From: Streptomyces sp. L2
GTDB taxonomy: Bacteria; Actinomycetota; Actinomycetes; Streptomycetales; Streptomycetaceae
Direction: 5' to 3'
Assembly: GCF_004124325.1 (NCBI RefSeq)
Contig: NZ_QBDT01000001.1
Coordinates: 434,001 to 498,000, forward strand
DNA: 64,000 nucleotides
Shown here: one piece after another, positions 7,530 to 15,265 of the stretch
Layout of the letters: every line of letters begins with the position of its first letter
Numbering within the stretch: the first letter of the stretch is position 1
Notes under the pieces: generated by a model
What the model was told of the DNA's origin: nothing
What the model saw: the letters and a program-made list of their open reading frames with translations, nothing else
The model's database searches: none
Made by a program: the position numbers and the translations under genes

Positions 7530-8882
7530 ATGGCCTCGAAGACGCCCTCCGCGCCCTCCGCCCCGGGCGATGGCGCAGGCCCCGGCGTGACGCTGAGCGC
7601 CGAGGAACACGCCGATTACCGGCGGATGCGCCGGGCCGCCGCCGTACGCCACCGCAAGACGCGCTACACCGGCGCGTCCCTGCTGCTGCTCGTCGCTCTG
7701 CTGCTCTCCCCCCTCGCCGTGGTCGCCGCGTGGGTGGACGACACGGTCACCGACACCGGCCGGTACGTGCAGACCGTCGCCCCGCTGGCGAAGGAGCCGG
7801 CCGTGCAGGCGGTGGTCACCGACCGGCTGACCACCCGTGTGGTGGCCAATGTGGACGTCGAGGCGGTGACGGCGTCGCTGAGCAAGGCGCTGGCGAACTC
7901 CGGGGCACCGCCCGCCGTGGTGGACCGGTCCGCCGCTCTGGCCGGCCCGCTGCGCGCGGCGCTGACGAACACCGTGCACGGCATCGTCCAGCGCGTGGTC
8001 GCCGGCGACGCCTTCGCGCAGGCGTGGGAGGGCGCCAACCGGCGCGCCCACGCGGGAGTCGTGGGCATGCTCACGGGCGACGACAGCAGAGCCGTACGGG
8101 CCCAGGGCGACACGGTCACGCTGGACCTCGGCACCGTGGTCGACCAGGTCAAACAGCGCCTCGCCGACCGGGGCTTCGAGAAGGCCACCGCCATTCCCAC
8201 GCCCGACCGGCAGATCACCCTGTTCGAGACGGCCAAGCTCTCCAAGGCGCAGGACGCGATGCGGCTGCTGAACGTCATGGGCGCGTGGCTGCCCGTGATC
8301 ACCATTCTGTTCGCGGCCCTCGCCGTATGGACGGCCCCGGCACACCGGACGATGCTGCTGATCACGGCGAGCGGGGTCGGCGTGATGATGGTCGTGCTGC
8401 TCGTCGGGCTTGCCGTCGTGCGCCGCGTGTACCTGGGGTCCGTGCCCGACTCGGTGCTGCCGCCCGATGCCGCCGCGGTGGTGTACGACACCTTCGTCCG
8501 CTTCCTGCGCAACAGCGTCCGCACCCTGCTGGTGGTCTCCGTGATCACCGCCCTGACCGCGTATCTGTACGGTCCGAGCCGGGTGGCGCGCCGGGTGCGC
8601 TCGCTGGCCGGGCGCGGCACCGGCGCGGCGGGCCGGGCGCTGCGCGACGCCGGCCTCGACACCGGCGGCACCGGCCACTGGCTGGACGATCACCGTGCGT
8701 GGACCACCGGTGGGGTCATCGGGTTCGGGGCCCTGGCCCTGGTGTTGTGGAACTACCCCACGGTCGGGGCCGTGCTCCTCGTGGTCGGTCTGGTCGTCGT
8801 GGTCCTCGTCGTCCTTGCCGTACTGGCCGCGGCGACGGGAGGGGCCGGCCGGGCGGCGGCACCGGGCCGGGCGGACCGGTGA
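7530..8882 (+). CDS. integral membrane protein, unknown function
   Basis: A 450-residue membrane protein. A 45-residue charged cytoplasmic N-terminus leads to TM1 near 50-70. A long extracytoplasmic domain of about 180 residues follows, rich in short helices, containing DTVTDTGRYVQTVAPLAKEP. Then come TM segments near 255-270, 275-300, 330-345 and two at the C-terminus (about 390-435). I know this layout from conserved actinobacterial membrane proteins with no assigned function. The start is clear: GAGGAG lies 7 bases before ATG 7530. A strong terminator-like hairpin follows at 8898-8930, so it is probably transcribed separately from the next genes. Confidence 0.75.
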   Translation: MASKTPSAPSAPGDGAGPGVTLSAEEHADYRRMRRAAAVRHRKTRYTGASLLLLVALLLSPLAVVAAWVDDTVTDTGRYVQTVAPLAKEPAVQAVVTDRLTTRVVANVDVEAVTASLSKALANSGAPPAVVDRSAALAGPLRAALTNTVHGIVQRVVAGDAFAQAWEGANRRAHAGVVGMLTGDDSRAVRAQGDTVTLDLGTVVDQVKQRLADRGFEKATAIPTPDRQITLFETAKLSKAQDAMRLLNVMGAWLPVITILFAALAVWTAPAHRTMLLITASGVGVMMVVLLVGLAVVRRVYLGSVPDSVLPPDAAAVVYDTFVRFLRNSVRTLLVVSVITALTAYLYGPSRVARRVRSLAGRGTGAAGRALRDAGLDTGGTGHWLDDHRAWTTGGVIGFGALALVLWNYPTVGAVLLVVGLVVVVLVVLAVLAAATGGAGRAAAPGRADR

Positions 8883-8897
8883 GCAAAGGTACCCGGA

Positions 8898-8930
8898 GCG
8901 GGGTCTCACCCGCGCCGGGTGAGGCCCCGC
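8898..8930 (+). terminator. strong hairpin terminator
   Basis: GCGGGGTCTCACCC and GGGTGAGGCCCCGC form a 14-bp stem (one G-T wobble) around a 5-base loop, 15 bases after the preceding stop codon. No U-tract, as is common in streptomycetes. Confidence 0.75.
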
Positions 8931-9012
8931 GCCCGTCGGATGTGCACGCTGGGATCAGCCGGGACGGCAGCGGGAAAGGCCACCCGGAACTGAGAAGAGA
9001 GATGAGTGCCCC

Positions 9013-9468
9013 ATGGAACTCGCCTACGACTACCCGCTCCTGAGCACGTTCTGGACCATGCTGTGGTTCTTCCTGTGGATCATGTGGTTCGTGCTGCTCT
9101 TCCGGATCATCGGCGACATCTTCCGCGACGACGACCTGAGCGGTTGGGGCAAGACCGGCTGGATGGTCTTCGTCCTGGTGCTGCCCTTCCTCGGTGCCTT
9201 CGTCTACGTCATCGCCCGCGGCCGGAGCATGGGCCACCGCGAGATCGCCCACGCCCGCGCCCAGCAGGCGGAACTCGACTCCTACATCAGGAAGACGGCC
9301 GGTGACGGCGGTCCCCGCACGAGCACCGACGAGCTGGCCAGGCTGGCCGACCTGCGCGCCGGCGGACAGATCACGGACGAGGAGTTCCGCCGCGCCAAGG
9401 ACCTCGTCCTGAGCGAGACCCGCACTCCCGTCGGCGCCGGGGCGTCGACCGCGTCCGAACCCCGCTGA
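9013..9468 (+). CDS. PLDc_N / SHOCT-domain membrane protein
   Basis: A 151-residue protein with two N-terminal transmembrane helices (about residues 10-32 and 48-70) of the PLDc_N type, the membrane-anchor module seen at the start of cardiolipin synthases, here without a catalytic domain. The C-terminus (about 100-135) is a SHOCT motif: DELARLADLRAGGQITDEEF then RAKDLVL. SHOCT is a short helical oligomerisation or targeting element. The function of such stand-alone proteins is unknown; Streptomyces carries several. ATG 9013 follows a GAGAAGAGAG stretch. It lies 27 bases before the next gene and is probably co-transcribed with it. Confidence 0.8.
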   Translation: MELAYDYPLLSTFWTMLWFFLWIMWFVLLFRIIGDIFRDDDLSGWGKTGWMVFVLVLPFLGAFVYVIARGRSMGHREIAHARAQQAELDSYIRKTAGDGGPRTSTDELARLADLRAGGQITDEEFRRAKDLVLSETRTPVGAGASTASEPR

Positions 9469-9495
9469 GCACGGACCCGAAAGCGAGACACCGAG

Positions 9496-9948
9496 ATGAC
9501 CGCCACGCACGCGCCCCGGGCGGCGCACACCACGAAGTACGCATGGGCCGCGGGCCTGATGACGTTCGCCGGCGTGATGCTCACGCTGGTCGGAATCCTC
9601 GACATCTTCCGCGGCATCATGGCGATCGCCGAGGACGACGTGTTCCTCACCACCCGCAACTACGTCTTCCAGTTCGACCTCACCGGATGGGGCTGGATCC
9701 ATCTCGCCCTCGGCGCGGTCGCCGTCGTCATCAGCATCGGGCTGTTCCAGGCGGCGACCTGGGCGAGGGTCCTCGGCGTGGCCATCGCCGGGCTGGTCGT
9801 CATCGCCAACTTCCTGTCCCTGCCCTACTACCCGGTGTGGTCCGTCATCATGATCGCCATGTCCGGCTTCATCATCTGGGCCCTCTGCGTCGCCCGCAAG
9901 GAGGACTTCCGCGACGACTACGGCGACCTGCCGGGCGGCGGCGGGTGA
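9496..9948 (+). CDS. four-helix membrane protein (DUF7144-like)
   Basis: A 150-residue protein with four transmembrane helices (about 18-42, 68-85, 88-110, 115-135) and a charged C-terminal tail ending in glycines. The pattern 'GLMTFAGVMLTLVGILDIFRGI...YVFQFDLTGWGWIHL' is typical of a small, widespread actinobacterial family that I associate with DUF7144; the exact family number is from memory. Function unknown. Probably in an operon with the SHOCT protein and coupled by GTGA overlap (9945) to the truncated gene that follows. Confidence 0.75.
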   Translation: MTATHAPRAAHTTKYAWAAGLMTFAGVMLTLVGILDIFRGIMAIAEDDVFLTTRNYVFQFDLTGWGWIHLALGAVAVVISIGLFQAATWARVLGVAIAGLVVIANFLSLPYYPVWSVIMIAMSGFIIWALCVARKEDFRDDYGDLPGGGG

Positions 9949-10007
9949 GTCCCGGCCGGGACGCCGCGCACGAGGACCGGGACCTTCGGTCCGGGAGGAC
10001 GCCGGCG

Positions 10008-10298
10008 GTGAGACCGCCCACCCGGCCGGCGGGCCCGGCTCCTCGGCCGGGCCCGCCCGCCGCCGACCGGACCGCCGTCCGGACGGCGCGCGCCTTACTC
10101 CTCGCGCTCCTCGGCTGCGTCCTGGTCCCTCTCGTCACCGCCGGTCTGCGCGGCGTCCTGTGGCTCCTGCTCGGCGTGGCCGCACTGGCACTGGCCGCCG
10201 CGGGTGTCTGGTGGACCCTGGCCCACACCGGTGCCCTCCGCGCCGTCGGAGCGGTCCTGGCGGTGGCGGCGCCCCTCACCGTGCTGGGCCTGTACGCC
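10008..10298 (+). pseudogene. membrane protein, 3'-truncated
   Basis: A proline-rich N-terminus is followed by two hydrophobic helices (LLLALLGCVLVPLVTAGL and LLLGVAALALAAAGVWWTL) and a third starting LAVAAPLTVLGLYA. At about 10298 the coding sense ends: from there the same strand is the antisense of a TetR gene, and the reading frame runs through it to a chance stop at 10643. GTG 10008 has GGAGG 9 bases upstream; GTG 9945 overlapping the previous stop is an alternative. The visible protein would normally continue with more membrane helices, so I read it as a gene cut by a deletion or rearrangement. Confidence 0.6.
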
Positions 10299-10480
10299 AG
10301 CAGGTCCTCCTGGCCGCGGAAGTGGTGCAGCAGCCCGCCCTGGGTGACGCCGACGGACTTCGCGATCCGGGCCGGGGAGGAGGCGTGGAATCCCCACTGC
10401 GCGAAGTGGTCCACGGCCGCGTCGAGGATGCGCCGGCGGCGCTCGTCGCCGACGGCGCAGGGGCCGCGGGCCCTGGGAGC
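10296..10480 (-). pseudogene. TetR-family regulator remnant
   Basis: On the minus strand a typical TetR DNA-binding domain is readable: DERRRRILDAAVDHFAQWGF, then the recognition helix region VGVTQGGLLHHFRGQEDLL. It ends abruptly at about 10296, where plus-strand membrane-protein sequence begins. No ligand-binding domain follows, and there is no convincing ATG/GTG with a ribosome binding site upstream, so both ends appear lost. Intact TetR proteins have about 190 residues; roughly 60 remain. The two broken genes meet within a few bases, which points to one deletion joint. Confidence 0.65.
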
Positions 10481-10789
10481 GGTGCGAAGGAGGAATGCTG
10501 GTTCCTCACCGGGCAGCGGTCCGAGCCGTCGGCGGCGCCCGCTCCGGGCGGCAGGCCGGACGCTTCCGTCGTCAGGCGATGGGCTCGACACCCCCGTCGA
10601 TCTGCGGGCCTGGCTCTCTGCAATTGCTGTGCGAGGCGCCTGAGCCCACCGGCCCGTCCGTCCTTTCCTGACGGTCACCGGCGAGCATGACTTCGTGGTA
10701 CGGCCGGCTCGCGGCGGTGAGCCGTGACTTCGCCGGCCGGCACACCATCGCCGGTGATTCCCCGCGCGAGTCGATGGGACCCTGAGGGC
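10481..10789. other. gap after the scar
   Basis: About 310 bases with no recognisable coding sequence. An in-frame GTG at 10724 would extend the P450 by 22 residues of non-P450-like sequence, so I do not use it. The P450 promoter is presumably here, but no clear motif is visible. Confidence 0.4.
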
Positions 10790-11977
10790 ATGAGCGACCC
10801 GACAACAAACCCCGCGTCCTCCCAAGAGCCGTACCCGGCCGGCGCGGCCCCGCGCGCCACGTGCCCGGTGCAGCGGGTGCCGGCCGGCTCGGGCGGGCAC
10901 GGCGGCTACCTGGTCACGGGGTACGAGGAGGCCCGGGAAGCTCTCGGGGACCCGCGGCTGTCGAAGAACACCGCGGCGTTCTTCGCCGGCAAGGAGTCGG
11001 GGCGCCGGCTCCACCCGGCCGTCGCGCACACCATGCTGGCCACCGATCCGCCGGAACACACCCGCCTGCGCAGGCTGGTGACGGGCTCGTTCACGACCGG
11101 CGCGGTGGACGACCTGCGGCCGTTCATCGCCAGGACCACCGACGCGCTGCTCGACCGCTGGCCGGCCGACGGCCCGGTCGACCTCGTCGCGGAGCTGGCG
11201 GTGCCGCTTCCGGTCATCGTGATCTGCGAGCTGCTCGGTGTCCCCGAGCCGGACCGCGCGCAGGTCCGGCGGTGGTCCGGCGAACTGTTCACCGCCCGAG
11301 CCCCCGCCGTCATCGACGCCGCCTCCCACTCCCTGGCCGACTACATGACGGCGCTGATCGCCCGCAAGCGTTCCCGCCCGGGCAACGCGCTGCTCGACCG
11401 CCTCGTCTCGGCCCGCGACGGCGACGACCGGCTCAGCGAGGAGGAGCTGGTGTCCCTCGGCGTGCTGCTCCTGGTGGCCGGCCACGAGACGACGGCCAAC
11501 TTCCTCGGCAACGCCGTCCTGGCCCTGCTCCAACACCCCGCACAGCTACGGCATCTGCGTCGGCACCCCGCCGAGATCCCGGCCTCGCTCGACGAGTTGC
11601 TGCGGTACGGCTCGCCCGTCAGCACCGCGACGTTCCGGTTCACCACCGAAGCCGTCACGCTCAGGGGCACCCGGATCCCCGCGGGCGAGCCCGTACTGGT
11701 CGCCATCGGCGCCGCCCACCGCGATCCGGCGCGCTGGCCGGATCCGGACGAGCTGGACCTCGCCCGCAGCGCGGCCGGCCACCTCGGCTTCGGACACGGG
11801 ATCCACCGCTGCGTCGGAGCGCCCCTCGCCAGGGCGGAGGCGGACATCGCGCTCCGCAAGCTGCTCGCCCGCTTCCCCGCCCTCCGCCTAGCGGTCCCGG
11901 CCGAGCAGCTCACCTGGCGCAGAACACGCCTGGTACGGGGGCTGACGGCGCTGCCCGTCCTCGTGTCCGCTGCGTAG
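10790..11977 (+). CDS. cytochrome P450 (CYP)
   Basis: A 395-residue soluble haem monooxygenase. The I-helix oxygen-activation motif is AGHETT, the ExxR region includes LDELLRY, and the haem-binding loop is GFGHGIHRCVGAPLAR with the thiolate ligand at about Cys341. Length and layout are those of class I bacterial P450s that take electrons from ferredoxins. ATG 10790 is preceded by GAGGG. No ferredoxin gene adjoins it, and the neighbours do not form a biosynthetic cluster, so the substrate cannot be inferred. It lies just downstream of the rearrangement scar. Confidence 0.93.
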   Translation: MSDPTTNPASSQEPYPAGAAPRATCPVQRVPAGSGGHGGYLVTGYEEAREALGDPRLSKNTAAFFAGKESGRRLHPAVAHTMLATDPPEHTRLRRLVTGSFTTGAVDDLRPFIARTTDALLDRWPADGPVDLVAELAVPLPVIVICELLGVPEPDRAQVRRWSGELFTARAPAVIDAASHSLADYMTALIARKRSRPGNALLDRLVSARDGDDRLSEEELVSLGVLLLVAGHETTANFLGNAVLALLQHPAQLRHLRRHPAEIPASLDELLRYGSPVSTATFRFTTEAVTLRGTRIPAGEPVLVAIGAAHRDPARWPDPDELDLARSAAGHLGFGHGIHRCVGAPLARAEADIALRKLLARFPALRLAVPAEQLTWRRTRLVRGLTALPVLVSAA

Positions 11978-12086
11978 CAGGTCGAGGGGCGGAGCTGGAT
12001 GAACGGTGAGGTCACGTCCGTGAAACCGCGACCGGACGGTCCGATAACGATCTACCGGCAGCCAACACGTGCACAGCGCAAACAAA

Positions 12087-12104
12087 CATACGATCCACCG
12101 TATG
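12087..12104 (+). promoter_or_regulatory. inverted repeat enclosing the transpeptidase start codon
   Basis: CATACG and CGTATG form a perfect 6-bp inverted repeat with a 6-base spacer, and the second arm contains the ATG start codon at 12102. The surrounding 40 bases are unusually AT-rich for this genome, and no Shine-Dalgarno sequence is visible. It could be an operator, or a hairpin hiding the start codon. Confidence 0.5.
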
Positions 12105-13760
12105 AACAAAGCTGTGAAGATCGGCATCGCCGGCGCCTGCACAGCGTTGCTCGTCACGGGGGGAATCGGCGCCTACAACGTCGTCCACGGGATGACCTCC
12201 GGAGACACGAGTAGCGACTGGACGGACGCGGAACACACCTTCGACCCGGCGGCCACGTCGACCGTACCGCCCACGAGTGCCAAGGCCGTCACGATGGCCC
12301 GGACGTTCCTGGACAACTGGTCCGGACATCACCTCGACGACGCGGCGCACAACACCGACGCCCCGGGCACGGCATCGCAGGCCCTCCAGAAATACGCCGA
12401 CGGGCTGCATCTGAAGAAGCTGACCTTCGCACAGGTCGCGTCGGCGGGACGGTCGACGGCGACGCCGGGCGCCACCAGGATCACCTTCAAGGTGTCGGCC
12501 GATGTGGCGGGCGGCACCTGGACCTATCCGAGCGCGGTGGCGGTACTGCAGAGCACGGACGGTCAGTTGGCCGTGCACTGGGACAGGTCGGTGCTCCATC
12601 CCGGCCTGGGCGAGGGCCAGTCCCTGACCGCCGGCACACTTCCCGCCGGTGCCGACGACGCCAAGGTCGTCGCGAGCGACGGCAAGACGGACCTGTCCAC
12701 GTTCGCCTCACTGCGGGACATCGCGGCGACCCTCCGCAAGCACGCCAAGCCCACCGGCGGCAGCACGGGCACCGGTGTGGCCGTGGTCGACGCCGACGGC
12801 AGCGGCGTGAAGACGCTCCGGGTCTTCTCCCAGGGGAAGACGCCGGTGATCAAAACGACCATCGACGCGCGCCTCCAGGCCGTGGCCGAGGACGCCGTGA
12901 AGGACGACCATCTGGGTCAGAAGGCGGCCGGAACCGTGGCGCTCGACTGGCGGACCGGCCACATCCTCGCGATCGCCCATACGGGTTCGGACGGGGACAT
13001 CGCCATTCGGGGCATCAAATCCCCCGGTTCCACGATGAAGATCATCACCTCCGCCGCCCTGTTCGACCAGGCGGGCCTCACACCGAGCAGTCCCGCCCCG
13101 TGCACGGACTCCATCGTCGCCAACAGCCAGTCCTTCCACAACGACTCGGGTGTACGGGCCGATCCCGGCTCCACGATCGCCCAGGCGTTCACCGTCTCCT
13201 GCAACACCTCCTTCATCAAGGACGGGTTCCACTACCTGGTGCACGGAGGGGACGCCTCCGCACTGCACGACGAGGCCGTGAACGTGTTCGGGATGGGCAG
13301 CTGGTCGATCGGCGGCGGAGTCGCCACCACCGACCCGAGCATCCCGACGGACGCGCAAGGAGGCGACCAGGCCGCCCAGTTCATCGGCCAGGGAAAGGTC
13401 ACGGCCACACCGCTGTTCATGGCGTCCGTGGCCGCCACCGTGCGCGGCGCCGGCTTCAAGCAGCCGATCATCCTGCCCGGACAGCACCAGGACACCGCGC
13501 CGCGCCCCATCACCGCCCGCACGGCCGGATACCTGCAGTCCATGATGCGCACCGTCGCCACCAGCGGAACCGCCGCGCCGCGCCTGGGCGGGCTGGCGGG
13601 TGTCGGCGGCAAGACCGGAACCGCGGAGGAGGGCGACCACACCAACGGCTGGCTGACCGCCTACAACTCCCACATCGCCGTCGCCGCCCTGGTCGAAGGC
13701 GGCAGCACCGGAGTCGACTCCGCCGGATACGTCGTCCGTCAACTCCTGACCCACAGCTGA
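12102..13760 (+). CDS. penicillin-binding transpeptidase with NTF2-like domain
   Basis: A 552-residue membrane-anchored cell-wall enzyme. A single N-terminal helix (about residues 6-25) is followed by an NTF2-like, MecA-N-type domain (about 55-165) and a transpeptidase domain from about 260 to the end. The three active-site motifs are intact: S310-TMK (SxxK), S366-CN (SxN) and K504-TG within GGKTGTAEE. It should cross-link peptidoglycan and bind beta-lactams. It lacks the usual class B dimerisation domain between these parts, a short form common in Streptomyces. ATG 12102 was chosen because the signal-anchor follows at once; an upstream in-frame ATG at 12069 has no ribosome binding site. Confidence 0.9.
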   Translation: MNKAVKIGIAGACTALLVTGGIGAYNVVHGMTSGDTSSDWTDAEHTFDPAATSTVPPTSAKAVTMARTFLDNWSGHHLDDAAHNTDAPGTASQALQKYADGLHLKKLTFAQVASAGRSTATPGATRITFKVSADVAGGTWTYPSAVAVLQSTDGQLAVHWDRSVLHPGLGEGQSLTAGTLPAGADDAKVVASDGKTDLSTFASLRDIAATLRKHAKPTGGSTGTGVAVVDADGSGVKTLRVFSQGKTPVIKTTIDARLQAVAEDAVKDDHLGQKAAGTVALDWRTGHILAIAHTGSDGDIAIRGIKSPGSTMKIITSAALFDQAGLTPSSPAPCTDSIVANSQSFHNDSGVRADPGSTIAQAFTVSCNTSFIKDGFHYLVHGGDASALHDEAVNVFGMGSWSIGGGVATTDPSIPTDAQGGDQAAQFIGQGKVTATPLFMASVAATVRGAGFKQPIILPGQHQDTAPRPITARTAGYLQSMMRTVATSGTAAPRLGGLAGVGGKTGTAEEGDHTNGWLTAYNSHIAVAALVEGGSTGVDSAGYVVRQLLTHS

Positions 13761-13775
13761 CCGTCGCGGAGCCGA

Positions 13776-13813
13776 CCGGCGCGCGGGGAGCCGAGATCTC
13801 CGCGCCCGGCCGG
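13776..13813 (+). terminator. probable terminator hairpin
   Basis: CCGGCGCGCGGGGAG can pair imperfectly with CTCCGCGCCCGGCCGG across a 7-base loop, 15 bases after the transpeptidase stop. Followed by GAAAAT on the coding strand. Confidence 0.45.
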
Positions 13814-13891
13814 AAAATCGAGGTGAGCGCAGCGGCGCCCCTCTGCTACGTTTCCGGTGGATCGTGAAGTCGTCGTAGGGAGGTGAGACCC

Positions 13892-13945
13892 GTGAACACA
13901 GTCACCCATGGGTGCTCCCTCATCCCGTCACGGTCCGGCGGCTGA
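13892..13945 (+). CDS. possible 17-residue leader peptide
   Basis: GTG 13892 follows a strong GGGAGGTGAG ribosome binding site and opens a short frame (VNTVTHGCSLIPSRSGG) ending at 13945. A 29-base hairpin follows, then the GNAT start. The order strong RBS, tiny ORF, hairpin, next RBS is that of a translational attenuator, but nothing in the peptide identifies a signal. Confidence 0.4.
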   Translation: MNTVTHGCSLIPSRSGG

Positions 13946-13958
13946 CGTTCGGTGTCGC

Positions 13959-13987
13959 CAGGAGCGCCTGAGATCGAGGCACTCCTG
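13959..13987 (+). promoter_or_regulatory. hairpin just before GNAT ribosome binding site
   Basis: CAGGAGCGCCT pairs with AGGCACTCCTG (10 of 11 positions) around a 7-base loop. The 3' end reaches into the CTGGAGGGAG ribosome binding site of the GNAT gene at 14001, so folding could limit its translation. Confidence 0.55.
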
Positions 13988-14000
13988 GAGGGAGACGCCG

Positions 14001-14792
14001 ATGCATGCACAACCTTGCACATCCGGCCCGAGCGAGAGCGCCGTGCGGATCACGCGTGTCGCGGACGGGCAATGGCACGCTCTGGACGACGACTTGGTCG
14101 TAGGCCGCGGTCATGCGGGACACCGGGCCGACGGGCGTTTGTTCGTGAGTGTCGACGCCTGGCACGACGCCGCCTTCGACCGGCTCGCCGAGGCGATGGT
14201 CGCGGAACTGCCGGCACCGCTGTACACGGTGGTCGACGAGGCCGACGTCGAACAGACGGCCGGTTGGCGGCGGGCCGGGTTCACCATCCGGCGCCGCGAG
14301 TGGGAGTACGACGTGCCGACCGACCCGCGGCTCACCGGGCTCGAAGCGGTCGTGCCGCCCCCGGGGGTGGCGATCGTGCCCGCCGGCCAGGCGGACGAGG
14401 CGCTGCTGCGGGCCGTGGACCGCGCGATCCGGGACGAGGTCGGGGCGACCGTCGGGTGGCATTCGATGCCCGCGGAGGTGATCCCGCACCCCGAAGGGGA
14501 CACCGTCGTCGACCCGTCCAAGTACGCGGTGGCCGCGGGGCCGGACCACTACCTGGGCCTGATCAGGGTGGTGACGGTGAAGCGGCCGCGCATCGGGCTG
14601 GTCGCGGTCAGGGCCGGCGAGCGGCGCCGCGGCATCGCGCGGGCGCTGCTGGCGCACGCGCTGGGCACACTGCACCGCTCCGGGTCCGCCACGGCCTGGG
14701 CCGAGGTCCAGGAGTCGAACCAGGCGGCCTCGGCGCTCTTCGGGGGCATCGGCGCCCGGCCGGTGAGCAGCAACCTGGAGCTGGTGCGATGA
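14001..14792 (+). CDS. GNAT-family N-acetyltransferase
   Basis: A 263-residue GNAT protein. The C-terminal half carries the acetyl-CoA-binding core: a beta strand [20 protein letters not shown] followed by the pyrophosphate-binding loop [11 protein letters not shown] (Q/RxxGxG/A type), then a strand with '[21 protein letters not shown]'. The N-terminal half (about residues 20-120) is less conserved and may be a degenerate second GNAT domain. ATG 14001 has a strong GGAGGGAG site. Its stop overlaps the start of an IF-1 paralogue by 4 bases, so the two are translationally coupled; the substrate might therefore be linked to translation, but this is inference. Confidence 0.85.
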   Translation: MHAQPCTSGPSESAVRITRVADGQWHALDDDLVVGRGHAGHRADGRLFVSVDAWHDAAFDRLAEAMVAELPAPLYTVVDEADVEQTAGWRRAGFTIRRREWEYDVPTDPRLTGLEAVVPPPGVAIVPAGQADEALLRAVDRAIRDEVGATVGWHSMPAEVIPHPEGDTVVDPSKYAVAAGPDHYLGLIRVVTVKRPRIGLVAVRAGERRRGIARALLAHALGTLHRSGSATAWAEVQESNQAASALFGGIGARPVSSNLELVR

Positions 14793-15013
14793 CCAGGAAC
14801 AGGAACGTCATCGAGGTCGAGGGCAGGGTCGTCGAGTGTCTGCGCAGCGCCATGTTCACCGTGGAGCTGGAGAACGGCCACCAGGTCCTCGCGCACATCA
14901 GCGGCAAGATCCGCAAGAACTACATCAAGATCGTGCTGGAGGACCGCGTGCTGGTGGAGCTCCCGCCGTACGACCTGACGCGCGGCCGGATCGTGTTCCG
15001 GTACCGGAACTAG
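14789..15013 (+). CDS. infA: translation initiation factor IF-1, second copy
   Basis: A 74-residue OB-fold protein matching IF-1: [20 protein letters not shown], then [19 protein letters not shown] and [22 protein letters not shown]-1 binds the 30S A site during initiation. In streptomycetes the main infA lies in the ribosomal-protein cluster; this copy stands alone after a GNAT gene, and its N-terminus and basic patches differ from the usual MAKKQGAIEIEGT form. It overlaps the GNAT gene (ATGA). Its TAG stop at 15011-15013 is part of the CTAG that borders the mobile element, so the insertion may have created or replaced the stop codon. The length is full for the family. Confidence 0.9.
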   Translation: MTRNRNVIEVEGRVVECLRSAMFTVELENGHQVLAHISGKIRKNYIKIVLEDRVLVELPPYDLTRGRIVFRYRN

Positions 15014-15178
15014 TACCCCGGCAGGCGACGTTTGCCCGTGAAGGAACGGCGTCCGGTGCGTGCTCTCGGTGTGCCGGCCGGAAGTCCTCGTACTGGATGT
15101 ACTTGGGCTTTCGGCCGGTGCGGCGAGAGGGCGTGCCGGGCGTCGCGACGGGGCGAACGTTGCCTGTTGGGGCACTAG
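15010..15178. mobile_element. 169-bp foldback element, copy A (MITE-like)
   Basis: The element is bounded by CTAG at 15010-15013 and 15175-15178. Just inside are imperfect terminal inverted repeats (left TACCCCGGCAGGCGACGTTT, right the complement of AACGTTGCCTGTTGGGGCA). The interior is also nearly self-complementary: CGGCCGGAAG pairs with CTTTCGGCCG around a central loop, so the whole unit can fold into one long hairpin. It differs from the copy at 62127-62295 at only 4 of 169 positions, with identical length. There is no transposase; flanking CTAG is consistent with a 4-bp target duplication of the kind made by IS5- or IS701-type elements. Confidence 0.85.
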
Positions 15179-15215
15179 TGCCGCCCGGCGCCGTCCGGCG
15201 CAGCTGATCCCGGGG

Positions 15216-15244
15216 CCCCGGTCACCGCGTCCGCGTGACCGGGG
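15216..15244. terminator. hairpin between convergent genes
   Basis: CCCCGGTCAC and GTGACCGGGG form a perfect 10-bp stem around 9 bases, followed by TTT on the plus strand. It lies between the IF-1/element end and the convergent P450 and can serve both strands. Confidence 0.75.
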
Positions 15245-15265
15245 TTTCCGCTGCCGCGGGCCGCG

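Noticed and set aside
10008..10643. 211-residue intact protein at the scar
   Set aside because: The C-terminal half is antisense to recognisable TetR sequence, so the frame is a chance fusion rather than a real protein.
15060..15207. Small ORFs inside the 169-bp element
   Set aside because: Frames on both strands exist in both copies, but they lack ribosome binding sites and follow from the foldback sequence; no domain is seen.
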